The notes under the pieces are model-generated. The model saw only the letters and a program-made list of their open reading frames with translations. It was not told the origin of the DNA and ran no database searches. Positions 7,202 to 16,114 of a DNA stretch of 64,000 bases are shown one piece after another. Source of the DNA: Oscillospiraceae bacterium (GTDB lineage: Bacteria > Bacillota > Clostridia > Oscillospirales > Oscillospiraceae); assembly GCA_910575695.1 (NCBI GenBank), contig CAJTGJ010000022.1, positions 18,681-82,680 on the forward strand. The letters are read 5' to 3'. The first letter of the stretch is position 1. Each line of letters begins with the position of its first letter. The position numbers and the translations under genes are program-made.

Positions 7202-9970
7202 CCGCTTGAGCGCCCTGTTCCAATCGCTCGCCCCCCTGTGGGAGATGAGCGTCACCGCCGCTTATGCCTCCGCCATCGTCATGGTACTGCGCCTGCTGCT
7301 GAAAAAGCGGGCGCCCAGGCAGGTCCTGTGCCTGCTGTGGCTGGTGGTGTTCGCCCGGCTGCTGATCCCGGTGACGCTGGAGAGCCCGCTGTCCATTGTC
7401 CCAAGCGCCCTGCCGGGGCAGGAACAGCAGACCGTCCTTCCCAACACGCCCCAGGCCCCGGCGCGGGACAGCATTCAGGGACAGCCCAATGCCGGCACAG
7501 CCGACCCTGTCACAAATGATCCCGCCGAGCCCTCCCTCGCCATACCCGGGAACGTCACCCCCGCCGCCCTCCCCGGCCAGCCGGAACAAACCGGCTCCCC
7601 CTGGCAGGCCGTCATCGCCGGAGTATGGCTGGCGGGCGCAATCGCCATGGGCGGATACGCTCTGTTCTCCTATCTCCGGCTCCGCCGCCGCCTGTTTGAC
7701 GCCATCCGCGCCAGGGACGGCGCGTGGGAGCATCCCGACCTGGATTCCCCCTTTATCCTGGGCGTGTTCCGGCCCCGGATCTACCTCCCCGCCGGACTGG
7801 TGGGACAGCCGCGGCAGTTTATCCTGTGCCATGAGCGGGCCCACCTGCGCCGCCTGGACCACATCGTCAAGCCGCTGTGCTGGGCTGCCCTGGCCCTCCA
7901 CTGGTTCAATCCCCTGGTGTGGGCCTCCTTCATTCTCATGAGCCGGGACATCGAATCCGCCTGCGACGAGGCCGTGGTACGCCAGCTGGGCAGCGGCGTC
8001 AAAGCCGACTACTCCGCCACCCTGCTGGCCCTGGCCACCGGGCGGCGGGCCCCCTCCCCCTGCCCTCTGGCCTTCGACGAGGGGGACGCCAAGGGCCGCA
8101 TCAAGAACGTGCTGGGCTACTGCCGTCCCGCCCTGTGGGTCATCGTAGTCAGCGTGACCGCGGCGGTGCTGGCGGCGGCGTGCCTGCTCACCGACCCGGT
8201 GGCGGCTGAGGCCCCCGACGGCAGCCCGGACGCCCCCGCCTCCCCAACCCCGGCGAATGTTCTGGCCGACACCCTGCTGGACCCATGGATGAAGGAGGTG
8301 CTGGACGGAGAGCGGAATTTCTCCACCACCTACGCCTTTGACAACAGCCGGACCTACAGCATCAACGACTTGAGATCGTTCTACTACGGGGACGGCCAGC
8401 TTCCGGACGAGCGGGTGGAGATGGGCCGGCTGGCCATTGTGGACCTGGACCGGGACGGCATCAATGAAATGGTAATCTTCCCCGTGGGCGATAACGAGTA
8501 TTTATACAGCGTTGTGGGCTATCTGATCCTCCACCGCGTGGGGGACGAGGTCTACGGCTACGCCCCCGGCTGGCGCTCCTGTGAGTATATCAAGTCGGAC
8601 GGGACCTTTACATGGAGCAGCGGCGCGGCGGACTGGGGCATCAGTTCCATGAGCTTCAATAGCGGCGAACTCGTCAACAACGACATCACCTGGTGCAGCT
8701 CCATCCAAGGCCCTGACGAGCTCTACTTTGTGGACGGCCTGAAGGCCAGCCGGGAAAAATTTGACGCGGCCTACGACGCCCACGCCGCCAAGCCCGAGCC
8801 TGTGTGGTACACCTACGCCGGCGGCGTACTGGACGTCTGGACGGACGACGCGGGGATGCGGACGCTGGACAAAACCATCCCCGAAACAGACTCCGGCGAG
8901 GCCGTGCTATGGCTGGATGACGCGGAGCAGTTCTGGTTGGAGTGGAATGGCACAACCACCCTGCTAAACAGCTCGATTTCTTCGGAGCAGTTCAGCGATA
9001 TTCTCTGTCGGGACTTCGACGGCGACGGGGAAAACGAGGTAGTGCTGACCTACCAGATAAACGGCTTCCCCCAGCTGGAGCTGTACGAGTGGAACGGCGA
9101 TACCCCCGTCCTTGCCGGCTCCTATGACACACAGCAGCTCCTGCTGCGGTTCAACCAGAGCAATGTGGCGGGCTACAACAAGGACACCCGAGGGCTTACC
9201 GTCACCTACTCCCACAACGAACGCAGTTCGGACAGTGAGGACTACGACCGCCGCTATGTCACCGGCAGCGCACCCTCCCCGAAGGCTTCTTTGACCGCTA
9301 TGAGCACATCCGGGACGGCTACACCCACGCCTACGCCAACCAGTTCAGCCTGTTCCATCTTGTGGACGATGCGCAAATCCATAACGCCTTCAGTTTCGAT
9401 TTCGACTTCTATCTGTCGGACGAAACCATGCAGGAGCTGACCTGTGTGGATACCCTGCTCAACAGCGATTACAGTTTCCACTACATGGCGGGCAAACCCG
9501 TAGGCAGCATCCATTTTACCTTGTCCTATGACGGGACGGGCTGGCGGGTGGAGGCGGCGGACGCGCTGGTGATGAGCCATCCGGACGTGCCCGATACTCC
9601 CTCTCCGGTCCAGCCTACGGCAGAAAGCTTGGCTGGAAGCCGCCCTGTTTGAAGGGGCCTATACCGCTTACTTCACCCAGGGAGAACGCGCCTCGTTTGA
9701 GGAGAGGCCCAGAGCTGCCCTGCCTCATGTTGAGATCTGCGGCACCCATGAAAAGGGCGCAATTCAATACTATGTGGGCAATTTGATGTATCACATACAC
9801 TATTATGATGAAGAAACCAATTCCTACGAGGACAATCCCGGAGCCATAGAGGCATATGAATCCGGCGTTTTTCTCGGGCTGGATGCCATCTGTTCCAAGC
9901 CTGGACTGAATGAGCTGTGGACGGCAAATGAGCTGTGGACGGCATATCAGGAAGCTAACAAATCAAACAG
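7194..9970 (+). pseudogene. BlaR1-like M56 metallopeptidase sensor, frameshifted twice
   Basis: The intact first part encodes membrane helices (about 15-60), a second helix near 145-165, the M56 zinc motif H213-E-R-A-H217, a further helix near 320 and a long extracytoplasmic region with an FDGDGENE calcium-like loop. The reading then shifts by -1 near 9262-9285 (continuing LPEGFFDRYEHIRDGY) and by +1 near 9625-9640 (continuing WLEAALFEGAYTAYF), returning to the first frame. Without correction the protein stops at 9440. These may be real decay or assembly/sequencing errors. The start ATG at 7194 overlaps blaI. The far 3' end is uncertain because the final frame runs into the terminator region. 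Confidence 0.75.
9911..9946 (+). repeat. 18-bp tandem duplication near end of BlaR1-like gene
   Basis: Two copies of an 18-bp unit starting TGAGCTGTGGACGGCA (9911-9928 and 9929-9946) differ at one base. They keep the frame, giving NELWTA twice. Confidence 0.85.
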
Positions 9971-9971
9971 G

Positions 9972-10007
9972 GCCCCGTCCAGCGTAAGCCGGGCGGGGCT
10001 TCCTTTT
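9972..10007 (+). terminator. terminator after the BlaR1-like gene
   Basis: GCCCCGTCC / GGGCGGGGC stem (one G-T pair) with a 10-nt loop, then TTCCTTTT. Confidence 0.65.
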
Positions 10008-10018
10008 GGCGGGACAGC

Positions 10019-10047
10019 AAAAAAGCTGCCGCAAAGCGGCAGCTTTC
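10019..10047 (-). terminator. terminator after rpmF
   Basis: Minus strand GCTGCCGC, a 3-nt loop, GCGGCAGC, then TTTTTT, 18 bp past the rpmF stop. Confidence 0.85.
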
Positions 10048-10064
10048 TCAGGTCTTCGCAGGCA

Positions 10065-10250
10065 TTACTTCTCGGCGGAGGCAGTAACCTCACGGCCATT
10101 GTAGCTCATGCAGTTCTTGCACACGCGGTGGGGCAGGGTCACAGTACCACACTTGGGGCAGGTGTTGACACTGGGAGCCTCCAGCTTCCACACGGAGCTG
10201 CGGCGCTTGTTGCGGCGCTGCTTGGATACCTTACTCTTTGGAACGGCCAT
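10065..10250 (-). CDS. rpmF: 50S ribosomal protein L32
   Basis: 61 residues, the normal length. The N-terminus MAVPKSKVSKQRRNKRRS and the zinc-binding pairs CPKC and CKNC (about residues 31-47) identify L32, a component of the large ribosomal subunit. It follows the DUF177 gene by 41 bp, the widely conserved pairing, and ends at a strong terminator. Confidence 0.97.
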   Translation of the reverse strand: MAVPKSKVSKQRRNKRRSSVWKLEAPSVNTCPKCGTVTLPHRVCKNCMSYNGREVTASAEK

Positions 10251-10291
10251 TTTGACACCTCCTTATCGGTCAATGTCCGCGGACATACAGC

Positions 10292-10804
10292 TTACTGTTC
10301 GTCTTCCCTGTTCTCCAGGAGCTGGGCCAGCTTGGCCAGCCGGGGGTCGATTTCCTTTTTGCAGCGGCACAGTTCATGGTTCAGATCCGCGCCGCAGCCG
10401 GAGCAAAGGCCCCTGCAATCCTCAGAGCACAGGTTTTTCGTGTCCATCTCGAGGAGGAATACCTCCTGCATCAGCTCGTCCAGCTCCAGCTCGCCCTCCC
10501 CGTCGAGCAAAACGATGTCGCCACTGTCCTCGTTGGCCAGTTCAAAGGCCAGCAGTGTCTCGTAGTCCACCGTTTTTTCCTTTTGGAAGGGCTGGGCGCA
10601 CCGGTCGCATACCAGCGACAGCACGGTGCTCAGCCGGACGTTCAGCAGCATGGCCCCAGCCATATTGCGCACCTTGCCCGTGATCCGGACGCCCTGGGCG
10701 AAGGGCCGCTGGCCGTTCCACTCCGCATCGGAGATGCTCAGCTCATAATCAAACGGCAGAACCGCGCCGGGTTCCCGGGCTAAACGCTTCAAATTCAGCT
10801 TCAT
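10292..10804 (-). CDS. DUF177 / YceD-family protein
   Basis: 170 residues. A beta-rich N-terminal half, a CDRC pair (about 71-74) and a cysteine-rich C-terminus (C-x3-C-x3-C-x2-C, then CRC) that ends in DPRLAKLAQLLE. These are the family hallmarks, and the linkage with rpmF is conserved from bacteria to plastids, where the plant homologue is linked to 23S rRNA processing. The ATG at 10804 is preferred because GAGGTGG lies directly upstream. The precise role in Clostridia is unknown. Confidence 0.9.
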   Translation of the reverse strand: MKLNLKRLAREPGAVLPFDYELSISDAEWNGQRPFAQGVRITGKVRNMAGAMLLNVRLSTVLSLVCDRCAQPFQKEKTVDYETLLAFELANEDSGDIVLLDGEGELELDELMQEVFLLEMDTKNLCSEDCRGLCSGCGADLNHELCRCKKEIDPRLAKLAQLLENREDEQ

Positions 10805-10892
10805 GATCCACCTCGCATAATGGCACAAGTGATATTATACTAAATACCTTTCCACTTGTCAAATCATTTCTTCCATTATTTAAACATTTTTC

Positions 10893-10925
10893 GCAAAAAA
10901 ACGCGGCCCCCGGGGCGGAGGCCGC
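10893..10925 (-). terminator. terminator after the TIGR04086-like gene
   Basis: Minus strand GCGGCC ... GGCCGC stem with GC-rich loop, followed by seven T. Confidence 0.8.
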
Positions 10926-10932
10926 AGACACA

Positions 10933-11364
10933 TCATTTTTTCCGGGCGGAAACCCGCTTTTTTCCCGTTTTTCTGCCGCTGAGCAAACCCGCGGCAGCCC
11001 CGCCGCACAGACACCCGGCCAGCTCAATGAGCGCCTGGGGCCCCGGCTGGAAGCCGTCCCCCATCAGCAGGCCCACCGCCAGGATCAGCAGGCAGCAGAC
11101 GATTCCCACCGCCAGCCCGGCGATCAGCCGCCGGGAGCTCCACCGGGAGCAGGCCAGCAGCCCCCCCGCCAGACCGCCCACCACACAGGCCGCCGCCGTC
11201 ACCTGCGCGGCGGAATCCTCCTTTAGAATCCCGTTGGACACCGCCGCCGCCCCCAGCAGCAGCACCGTCAGCTCCACCCCAAGGGCCAGCAGACCCCCCA
11301 GCATCACCGCCGTCACCATCTGGACCGCACCGGAGCCCTGGGCCTGGGCCTCAGCCTTCCGCAT
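10933..11364 (-). CDS. TIGR04086-type four-helix membrane protein
   Basis: 143 residues with four hydrophobic helices (about 16-38, 48-68, 75-98 and 105-125) and a basic tail GRKTGKKRVSARKK. Size, topology and position downstream of yajC fit the clostridial TIGR04086 membrane family, whose function is unknown. The ATG at 11364 is preferred over an upstream in-frame codon because the GGGGTG site is close to it. Confidence 0.7.
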   Translation of the reverse strand: MRKAEAQAQGSGAVQMVTAVMLGGLLALGVELTVLLLGAAAVSNGILKEDSAAQVTAAACVVGGLAGGLLACSRWSSRRLIAGLAVGIVCCLLILAVGLLMGDGFQPGPQALIELAGCLCGGAAAGLLSGRKTGKKRVSARKK

Positions 11365-11439
11365 AAAAAGCACCCCTTTTCCTATGGCTGGTATACCATA
11401 TGCAAAAGGGGTGCTTGTCATTCCAGGGAAAACGCGGGG

Positions 11440-11808
11440 TTACTTGTCCTCTTTTTTATCCTTCTTATCCTTTTTGCCGGATTTCTCGGGCACGGCCTCC
11501 TCGGTGGCCTGGGTGCCCTTGCTGGAAACGGCCCACTTGGCAAACTCAATGCGCACCCGGTCGGCCCCGGTCTCCAGCACCAGGGACTTCTCCTTCACCG
11601 CGCAGATGGTGCCGATGATGCCGCCGATGGTGGTAATCTCGTCCCCCACCTTCAGACTGCTGCGCATTTCCTCGGCCTGCTTTTTCCGCTTGTTCTCCGG
11701 GCGGATCAGCAGGAAGTAGCACACAGCAATCATGACCACGATCATGGCCAGCGATGGGAGCATCGTCCCGGTGCCGCCAGCACCCGCAGCCGCAGAAAGA
11801 ATAAACAT
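11440..11808 (-). CDS. yajC: preprotein translocase accessory subunit YajC
   Basis: 122 residues: one N-terminal membrane helix (about 15-38, ending YFLLIRPENKRKK), then the conserved LKVGDEITTIGGIIGTI motif and a Lys-rich tail. YajC associates with SecDF and the Sec translocon in the cytoplasmic membrane. The gene lies after tgt, a common bacterial order, but here has its own promoter. TTGGAGG precedes the ATG. Confidence 0.96.
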   Translation of the reverse strand: MFILSAAAGAGGTGTMLPSLAMIVVMIAVCYFLLIRPENKRKKQAEEMRSSLKVGDEITTIGGIIGTICAVKEKSLVLETGADRVRIEFAKWAVSSKGTQATEEAVPEKSGKKDKKDKKEDK

Positions 11809-11860
11809 GACTTTTCCTCCAATGTGTAAAAATGTTAGCTGTCACGTAGACAATAGAATG

Positions 11861-11889
11861 ATTATATCGGAAAGCCCCAGCAAAGACAA
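11861..11889 (-). promoter_or_regulatory. promoter for yajC
   Basis: Minus strand TTGTCT (11884-11889), 17-bp spacer, perfect TATAAT (11861-11866). Confidence 0.75.
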
Positions 11890-11893
11890 GTCC

Positions 11894-11916
11894 TTTTTGA
11901 AAATAAATTTCAAAAA
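11894..11916 (-). terminator. AT-rich stem after tgt
   Basis: TTTTTGAAA / TTTCAAAAA arms around a 4-base loop, directly after the tgt stop. Weak as a terminator because the stem is AT-rich. Confidence 0.4.
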
Positions 11917-11920
11917 CTTC

Positions 11921-13054
11921 TCACTCCGCCCGGCCCGCCAGCCGCTCCGAATACTCCGCCCGGAACGCGGCGAACTGCCCCCCGTCCAGGGCCTCCCGGA
12001 TGCGCCGGGCCAGACTGTTGTAGAAATACAGGTTGTGCATCACCGCCAGCCGCATGGCCAGCATCTCCCCCGCCACAAACAGGTGGCGCAGATAGGCCCG
12101 GGAGAAATTCCGGCACACCGGGCAGTCACACCGGGGGTCGATGGGCCGCTCGTCCAGCTTGAACCGCTCGTTTTTGATGTTCAGCGACCCATCCCAGGTG
12201 AACAGCTTGCCGTGACGGGCATTCCGGGCGGGCATCACACAGTCGAAGAAGTCCACCCCCCGGGCCACTGCCTCGATAATATTGGACGGCGTGCCCACTC
12301 CCATGAGATACCGGGGCTTGTCCGCAGGCATATGGGGCTCCACCGCCTCGATGATCCGGTACATCACCTCGGTGGGCTCCCCCACCGCCAGACCGCCGAT
12401 GGCGTAGCCGCCGCAGGGGATTTTCGCCGTCTCCCTCATGTGCCACACCCGCAGATCCTCATAGGTGGCCCCCTGGTTGATGCCGAACAGCACCTGCCCC
12501 GGATTCACGCAGTCCGGCAGGGCGTTCAGCCGCTCATGCTCCGCCGCGCACCGCTCCAGCCAGCGCAAGGTGCGCTCGCAGGACGCCTTGGCGTAGTCGT
12601 AGGGCGCGGGGTTTTCCACACACTCGTCGAAGGCCATGGCCACGTCGCTGCCCAGGTTGGACTGGATGCGCATGGATTCCTCCGGCCCCATGAAAATGCG
12701 CTTGCCGTCGATGTGGGAGGAGAAGGCGACCCCCTCCTCGGTGATCTTCCGCAGATCCGCCAGGGAAAACACCTGGAACCCGCCGGAATCGGTGAGCATG
12801 GGGCCGTCCCACCCCATGAACCGGTGAAGCCCGCCCATCTGCCGCACCACATCGTCGCCGGGGCGCAGATGCAGATGGTAGGTGTTGGACAGCTCGATCT
12901 GACAGCCGATCTCCTTCAGATCAAAGGCGGACAGAGCGCCCTTGATGGCCCCCTGGGTGCCAACGTTCATAAATACCGGGGTCTGCACCGTGCCGTGGGG
13001 GCAGGTGAACTCCCCCCGCCGGGCCGCGCCCTCGGTTTTGATTACTCGAAACAT
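11921..13054 (-). CDS. tgt: tRNA-guanine transglycosylase
   Basis: 377 residues. It exchanges G34 of GUN-anticodon tRNAs for preQ1 in queuosine synthesis. Visible marks are the substrate-site motif DSGGFQVFSL (about residue 90), YLMGVGTP, DCVMPARNARHG and the zinc site C-x-C-x2-C ... H near residues 305-335 (CDCPVC and MHNLYFYN). The ATG at 13054 starts the conserved MFRVIKTEG and follows GAGGGGG; an in-frame upstream extension is out of character for the family. No other queuosine genes lie in the window. Confidence 0.97.
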   Translation of the reverse strand: MFRVIKTEGAARRGEFTCPHGTVQTPVFMNVGTQGAIKGALSAFDLKEIGCQIELSNTYHLHLRPGDDVVRQMGGLHRFMGWDGPMLTDSGGFQVFSLADLRKITEEGVAFSSHIDGKRIFMGPEESMRIQSNLGSDVAMAFDECVENPAPYDYAKASCERTLRWLERCAAEHERLNALPDCVNPGQVLFGINQGATYEDLRVWHMRETAKIPCGGYAIGGLAVGEPTEVMYRIIEAVEPHMPADKPRYLMGVGTPSNIIEAVARGVDFFDCVMPARNARHGKLFTWDGSLNIKNERFKLDERPIDPRCDCPVCRNFSRAYLRHLFVAGEMLAMRLAVMHNLYFYNSLARRIREALDGGQFAAFRAEYSERLAGRAE

Positions 13055-13088
13055 ACGTTCCCCCTCACAATTTCCGGCGCCATGCTTT

Positions 13089-13359
13089 TCATTCCGCCTT
13101 GCGCTTCGGGGACAGCAGGCTCTTTTTGACCCCCTCCACCGCCTCGGACAGCGCCTCAAGCTGGTGGAGGCAGGCAGTGTTGTCCACCTGGGCGCGTATG
13201 CGGAGAAATGCCCTCCTCTGCCCCCAGCTCACGGAACTGTTCCGGAGTGGTCACGCCGATTTTCTCCAGATTTTCCGCCAGCTTCCGGTCAATGTTGGGC
13301 AGGCCGGTCAATTTCTCTATCGTATCCCTCTTGGCGCCGCAAGTGCTTCCGGCCCGCAA
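13089..13359 (-). pseudogene. TfoX C-terminal-domain protein, one-base frameshift
   Basis: A TTG start at 13359 after AGGAG opens a helix-hairpin-helix region with LTGLPNIDRKLAENLEKIGV and FRELGAEE, typical of TfoX_C. Removing one G from the GGG run near 13212-13215 restores the rest of the domain (AFLRIRAQVDNTACLH, then EAVEGVKKSLL) to a stop at 13089. As written the frame diverges and ends at 13156. The family is linked to competence (Sxy) in Gammaproteobacteria; stand-alone C-domain proteins in Clostridia have no known role. Either a recent pseudogene or a sequence error. Confidence 0.7.
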
Positions 13360-13430
13360 AAGCCGGGGCGCTCCTATCGTTAACGCTTTCTCATACTACC
13401 CCATTGTTCTCCAAAAGTCAACGGCCTTCT

Positions 13431-13461
13431 CAAAACAAAAGCGGAGGCGTCCTGCCCCCGC
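13431..13461 (-). terminator. terminator after the XRE regulator gene
   Basis: Minus strand GCGGGGGC / GCCTCCGC stem (one mismatch) followed by TTTTGTTTT. Confidence 0.65.
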
Positions 13462-13478
13462 TTCCCGTTCCGCTCCGC

Positions 13479-13916
13479 TCAGAACAGGGTTTTTTCATTT
13501 TCCGCAAACAGGTCGTCATTGATCTCGCCGGGCTGACGGCGGTGGAGCAGGCCGTAGATGATAATGGCATCCCGCCTCACCTTCGGATACAGCTGTGCGT
13601 ACCCCGCCTGCTTCAGAATCTGCTGGAGCTCCTCCAGCGACGCGCCCAGACCGACACACAGCGACACCAGACGGTCCCGGGAAGGAGTGCGCCGCCCGGA
13701 AAACACCTGATGCAGGTACACCTCGCTCATGCCCGATTTCCGGGCCAGCGCCGCTTTGGTCAGCCCGCATTGCTTGTGGAGCGCCTCCAGCTGCTTTAAA
13801 AAATCCGCCTCTATAAAACTGGCCCGGTTGCCGTTGAGATAGGATTTGATGCTGGACTGCTCCATCAGCTCCTGCTGAAGCTCCCCGGTGGTCTTTTCTC
13901 TGCGTTTTTTCTTCAT
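13479..13916 (-). CDS. XRE-family helix-turn-helix regulator
   Basis: 145 residues. A basic N-terminus, then a Cro/CI helix-turn-helix (about 50-110: LTKAALARKSGMSEVYLHQVFSG) and a ~30-residue tail. It is divergent from the Ser/Thr kinase gene with 128 bp between starts, so it may regulate, or be phosphorylated by, that kinase; this is inferred. The start at 13916 is chosen for the GGAGG site upstream. No ligand domain is visible. Confidence 0.88.
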   Translation of the reverse strand: MKKKRREKTTGELQQELMEQSSIKSYLNGNRASFIEADFLKQLEALHKQCGLTKAALARKSGMSEVYLHQVFSGRRTPSRDRLVSLCVGLGASLEELQQILKQAGYAQLYPKVRRDAIIIYGLLHRRQPGEINDDLFAENEKTLF

Positions 13917-13929
13917 AGGCCGCCTCCAC

Positions 13930-13958
13930 TTTACTTTTCCAACCAAATCTGATATAAT
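13930..13958 (+). promoter_or_regulatory. promoter for the kinase / beta-helix operon
   Basis: TTTACT (13930-13935), 17-bp spacer, TATAAT (13953-13958), 87 bp before the kinase start. Confidence 0.65.
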
Positions 13959-14044
13959 ATATTCTACCAGAACCCGCCCCGCAATACAATAAGCCCGCTG
14001 CATAGTGTGGCAGCTTTTTTTGATTTGAACAGAAGGTGATTTGA

Positions 14045-14740
14045 TTGTATGTCTGGCTGGAAAACACCCTGCGCACGGAATATGAGCCGATCTGCCTGCT
14101 CAAAGAAAGCCCCCGGGGCAGCGTCCGCCTGATCCGGCACAGGGGCTCCGGCAGGCGCTTTATCCTCCGCCGGTTCACCGGCAACGGAGAGGTCTACCAA
14201 AAGCTGCTGGCCTGCTCCTGCCCGAACCTCCCCCTGGTGATGGAGGCGGCGGAAAAGGACGGGGAAAATATGGTCATTGAGGAGTTCATCCAGGGAGACA
14301 CCCTGGGTTTTCTGCTGGAGGAAGCGCTGTTTACCCCCAGGGAGACCAGGGACATCGTCAAACAGCTCTGCAAAGCGCTGTGGGTGCTCCACTCCATGGC
14401 GGTCCACCGGGACATCAAGCCGGAAAACGTCATTCTCCGGGGAAAAGACGCGGTGCTCATCGACTTCGACGCCGCACGCCTCCATAAGCCGGAGGCGGAG
14501 GCGGACACCCAGGTGCTGGGCACCACCGGCTTTGCCGCCCCGGAGCAGTACGGGCTGTCCCAGTCCGATGTGCGCACGGACATCTATGCCCTGGGGGTGC
14601 TCATCAATGTGATGCTCACCGGGGAGCACCCCTCCAGGCGTCTGGCGGAGGGACACATGGGCCGGGTGGTCCAGCGCTGTACCCAGGTGAATCCCGAAAA
14701 GCGATACAAAGATGTATTACATTTGATGGAGGCGATTTGA
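14045..14740 (+). CDS. Hanks-type Ser/Thr protein kinase, catalytic domain only
   Basis: 231 residues, a bare kinase domain without PASTA repeats or a membrane helix. Catalytic loop H121-R-D-I-K-P-E-N128, magnesium motif D140-F-D (DFD in place of DFG) and APEQYG activation segment end are all present. The glycine loop is weak and the usual beta-3 lysine position reads FILRRF, so an arginine may substitute. The start is TTG at 14045 after AAGGTGAT. It overlaps the next gene by 4 nt, so the kinase and the zinc-ribbon/beta-helix membrane protein are translationally coupled and probably partners. Confidence 0.88.
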   Translation: MYVWLENTLRTEYEPICLLKESPRGSVRLIRHRGSGRRFILRRFTGNGEVYQKLLACSCPNLPLVMEAAEKDGENMVIEEFIQGDTLGFLLEEALFTPRETRDIVKQLCKALWVLHSMAVHRDIKPENVILRGKDAVLIDFDAARLHKPEAEADTQVLGTTGFAAPEQYGLSQSDVRTDIYALGVLINVMLTGEHPSRRLAEGHMGRVVQRCTQVNPEKRYKDVLHLMEAI

Positions 14741-16014
14741 ACTTGTCTGAGAAAGCCTGCCCCCACTGCGGAAAACCGCTGAATGAAAAAGCCTCCTTCT
14801 GCCCTTACTGTGCAGAACCAATCAATGTCCGGAACGAGGTTTGCCCTCCGAGGCGTACGCCTCGGAGGGCGCTGTACAGCGCCCTCCTGATTCTGCTCGC
14901 CGCCGCCCTGGCGGCAGCTCTGGTCCTCTGGCTGCACACCCGGCCAAGATCCTATGATGCCGGCGGCCCCGAGGCTGTCTATCCCGATCAAGACGGCGCT
15001 TTCCATCTCTGTTTTTCCAAAGAGGAGGAACCTCCTGTCCCTGTCCCTCAGAACCGGTATTACTCTGAGCTGAATTACCCCTACCGCTATCCTGTCCGGC
15101 TGTACGTCACCCAGGGGGAGGACGGAACCCTGCTCACGGATGAGTTTATGAAAAATGTGGCGTCCATCACCGCCGAAATCAACTGTTCAGACGCGTATGT
15201 GTCCGTCACCTGCACCGAGCCCCAGCAGCACAATGAATTCTACCCCAACGCCGCCGCCGTGATCTTTGTGGACTACAGCATTGTCACCCCGGGGGAACAC
15301 GAGGCGGAACTGGTATGCACCATCACCATGAACAACGGGGACGTTATCCGTCTGCGCCAAAACCAGCAGTACCCCAGCATCAGCACCTACCGGTACACCG
15401 CTCAGGACGCCCCCATGGATACGATCCAGGAGCTTCAGGATTTTGTGGACGGGCTTACCGCCGTCACCAACGAGGCAGACCAGATCTATCTCTATCTGCC
15501 GCCCGTGGTCTATGAGGGCGGCTTGTCCATCACAGAGCGGTCGGTCAGCCTCTGCGGCAGTACCGGGAGCGACGGACAGCGCACCACCTTTACCGGTACC
15601 ATTCAGGCGGCATACCGGCGGGGCATCCTTGAGCTTGACAGCATCGACTTTCTTGGCAGCGGCCAGGGCGTGGGCGTCCGCGCCTCAGAATCCGCGCGAG
15701 TCCACCTGACCAACTGCCGGGTAGCGGGCTGGGAAACGGGCTTCCTGGCTGACGCCAGCGGCTGGATCGTGGCCGCTGAAACCGTGTTCGAGGACAACAC
15801 TGTTGGACTGTGTTTTGACGCGGAACAGGGCAGCGTGTCTGACAACTTTTACCTGAACAACACCTTCCGAAACAATGGCACTGCCGTCCTGCTGGAACGG
15901 GTTCCCAGCGACACCCCCCTGAAATTCCCTGATACCCTGTTTACCGGCAACGGCACAGATATCGACAACCGCTGCGGCCAGCCGCTGGAGCTGGAGGAAG
16001 CCATTTTCCAGTGA
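14737..16014 (+). CDS. membrane-anchored zinc-ribbon / right-handed beta-helix protein
   Basis: 425 residues in three parts: an N-terminal cytoplasmic zinc ribbon (CPHC at 8-11, CPYC near 27-30), one transmembrane helix (about 48-67), and a large outer region. The outer part has a beta-rich domain (about 95-230) and a right-handed parallel beta-helix (about 250-410) with repeated NNTF/DN..G turns, as in pectate-lyase-like folds. Zinc ribbon plus single helix plus sensor domain is common in clostridial proteins that work with Ser/Thr kinases. The start is TTG at 14737 inside the kinase stop region. It may sense the cell wall or a glycan; no enzymatic residues can be assigned. Confidence 0.75.
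   Translation: MNLSEKACPHCGKPLNEKASFCPYCAEPINVRNEVCPPRRTPRRALYSALLILLAAALAAALVLWLHTRPRSYDAGGPEAVYPDQDGAFHLCFSKEEEPPVPVPQNRYYSELNYPYRYPVRLYVTQGEDGTLLTDEFMKNVASITAEINCSDAYVSVTCTEPQQHNEFYPNAAAVIFVDYSIVTPGEHEAELVCTITMNNGDVIRLRQNQQYPSISTYRYTAQDAPMDTIQELQDFVDGLTAVTNEADQIYLYLPPVVYEGGLSITERSVSLCGSTGSDGQRTTFTGTIQAAYRRGILELDSIDFLGSGQGVGVRASESARVHLTNCRVAGWETGFLADASGWIVAAETVFEDNTVGLCFDAEQGSVSDNFYLNNTFRNNGTAVLLERVPSDTPLKFPDTLFTGNGTDIDNRCGQPLELEEAIFQ
14843..14887 (+). repeat. two overlapping perfect palindromes inside a coding region
   Basis: 14843-14870 is a perfect 28-bp palindrome centred on GGCGTACGCC. It shares seven bases with a second perfect 24-bp palindrome, 14864-14887, centred on GCTGTACAGC. 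They encode the basic linker PPRRTPRRA just before the membrane helix and keep the frame. Confidence 0.9.
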
Positions 16015-16053
16015 GAAACTGCCTTTCCGCCGCTCCCGCCCCAGCGGAAGTGT

Positions 16054-16114
16054 CGCAAAAAAACGACGGCCCCGCTTTTCCTGTCAAATGGAAATGCGGG
16101 GCCGTTTTGATTTT
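16054..16114. terminator. bidirectional terminator between the beta-helix gene and uxaC
   Basis: Stem ACGGCCCCGC (16066-16075) / GCGGGGCCGT (16096-16105). A T-rich run follows on the plus side, and seven T follow on the minus strand (16058-16064). Confidence 0.85.

Noticed and set aside
9774..10565. Plus-strand frame reading through into the rpmF/DUF177 region
   Set aside because: Only its first ~65 codons continue the BlaR1-like sequence; the rest is antisense to rpmF and DUF177 and crosses two terminators.
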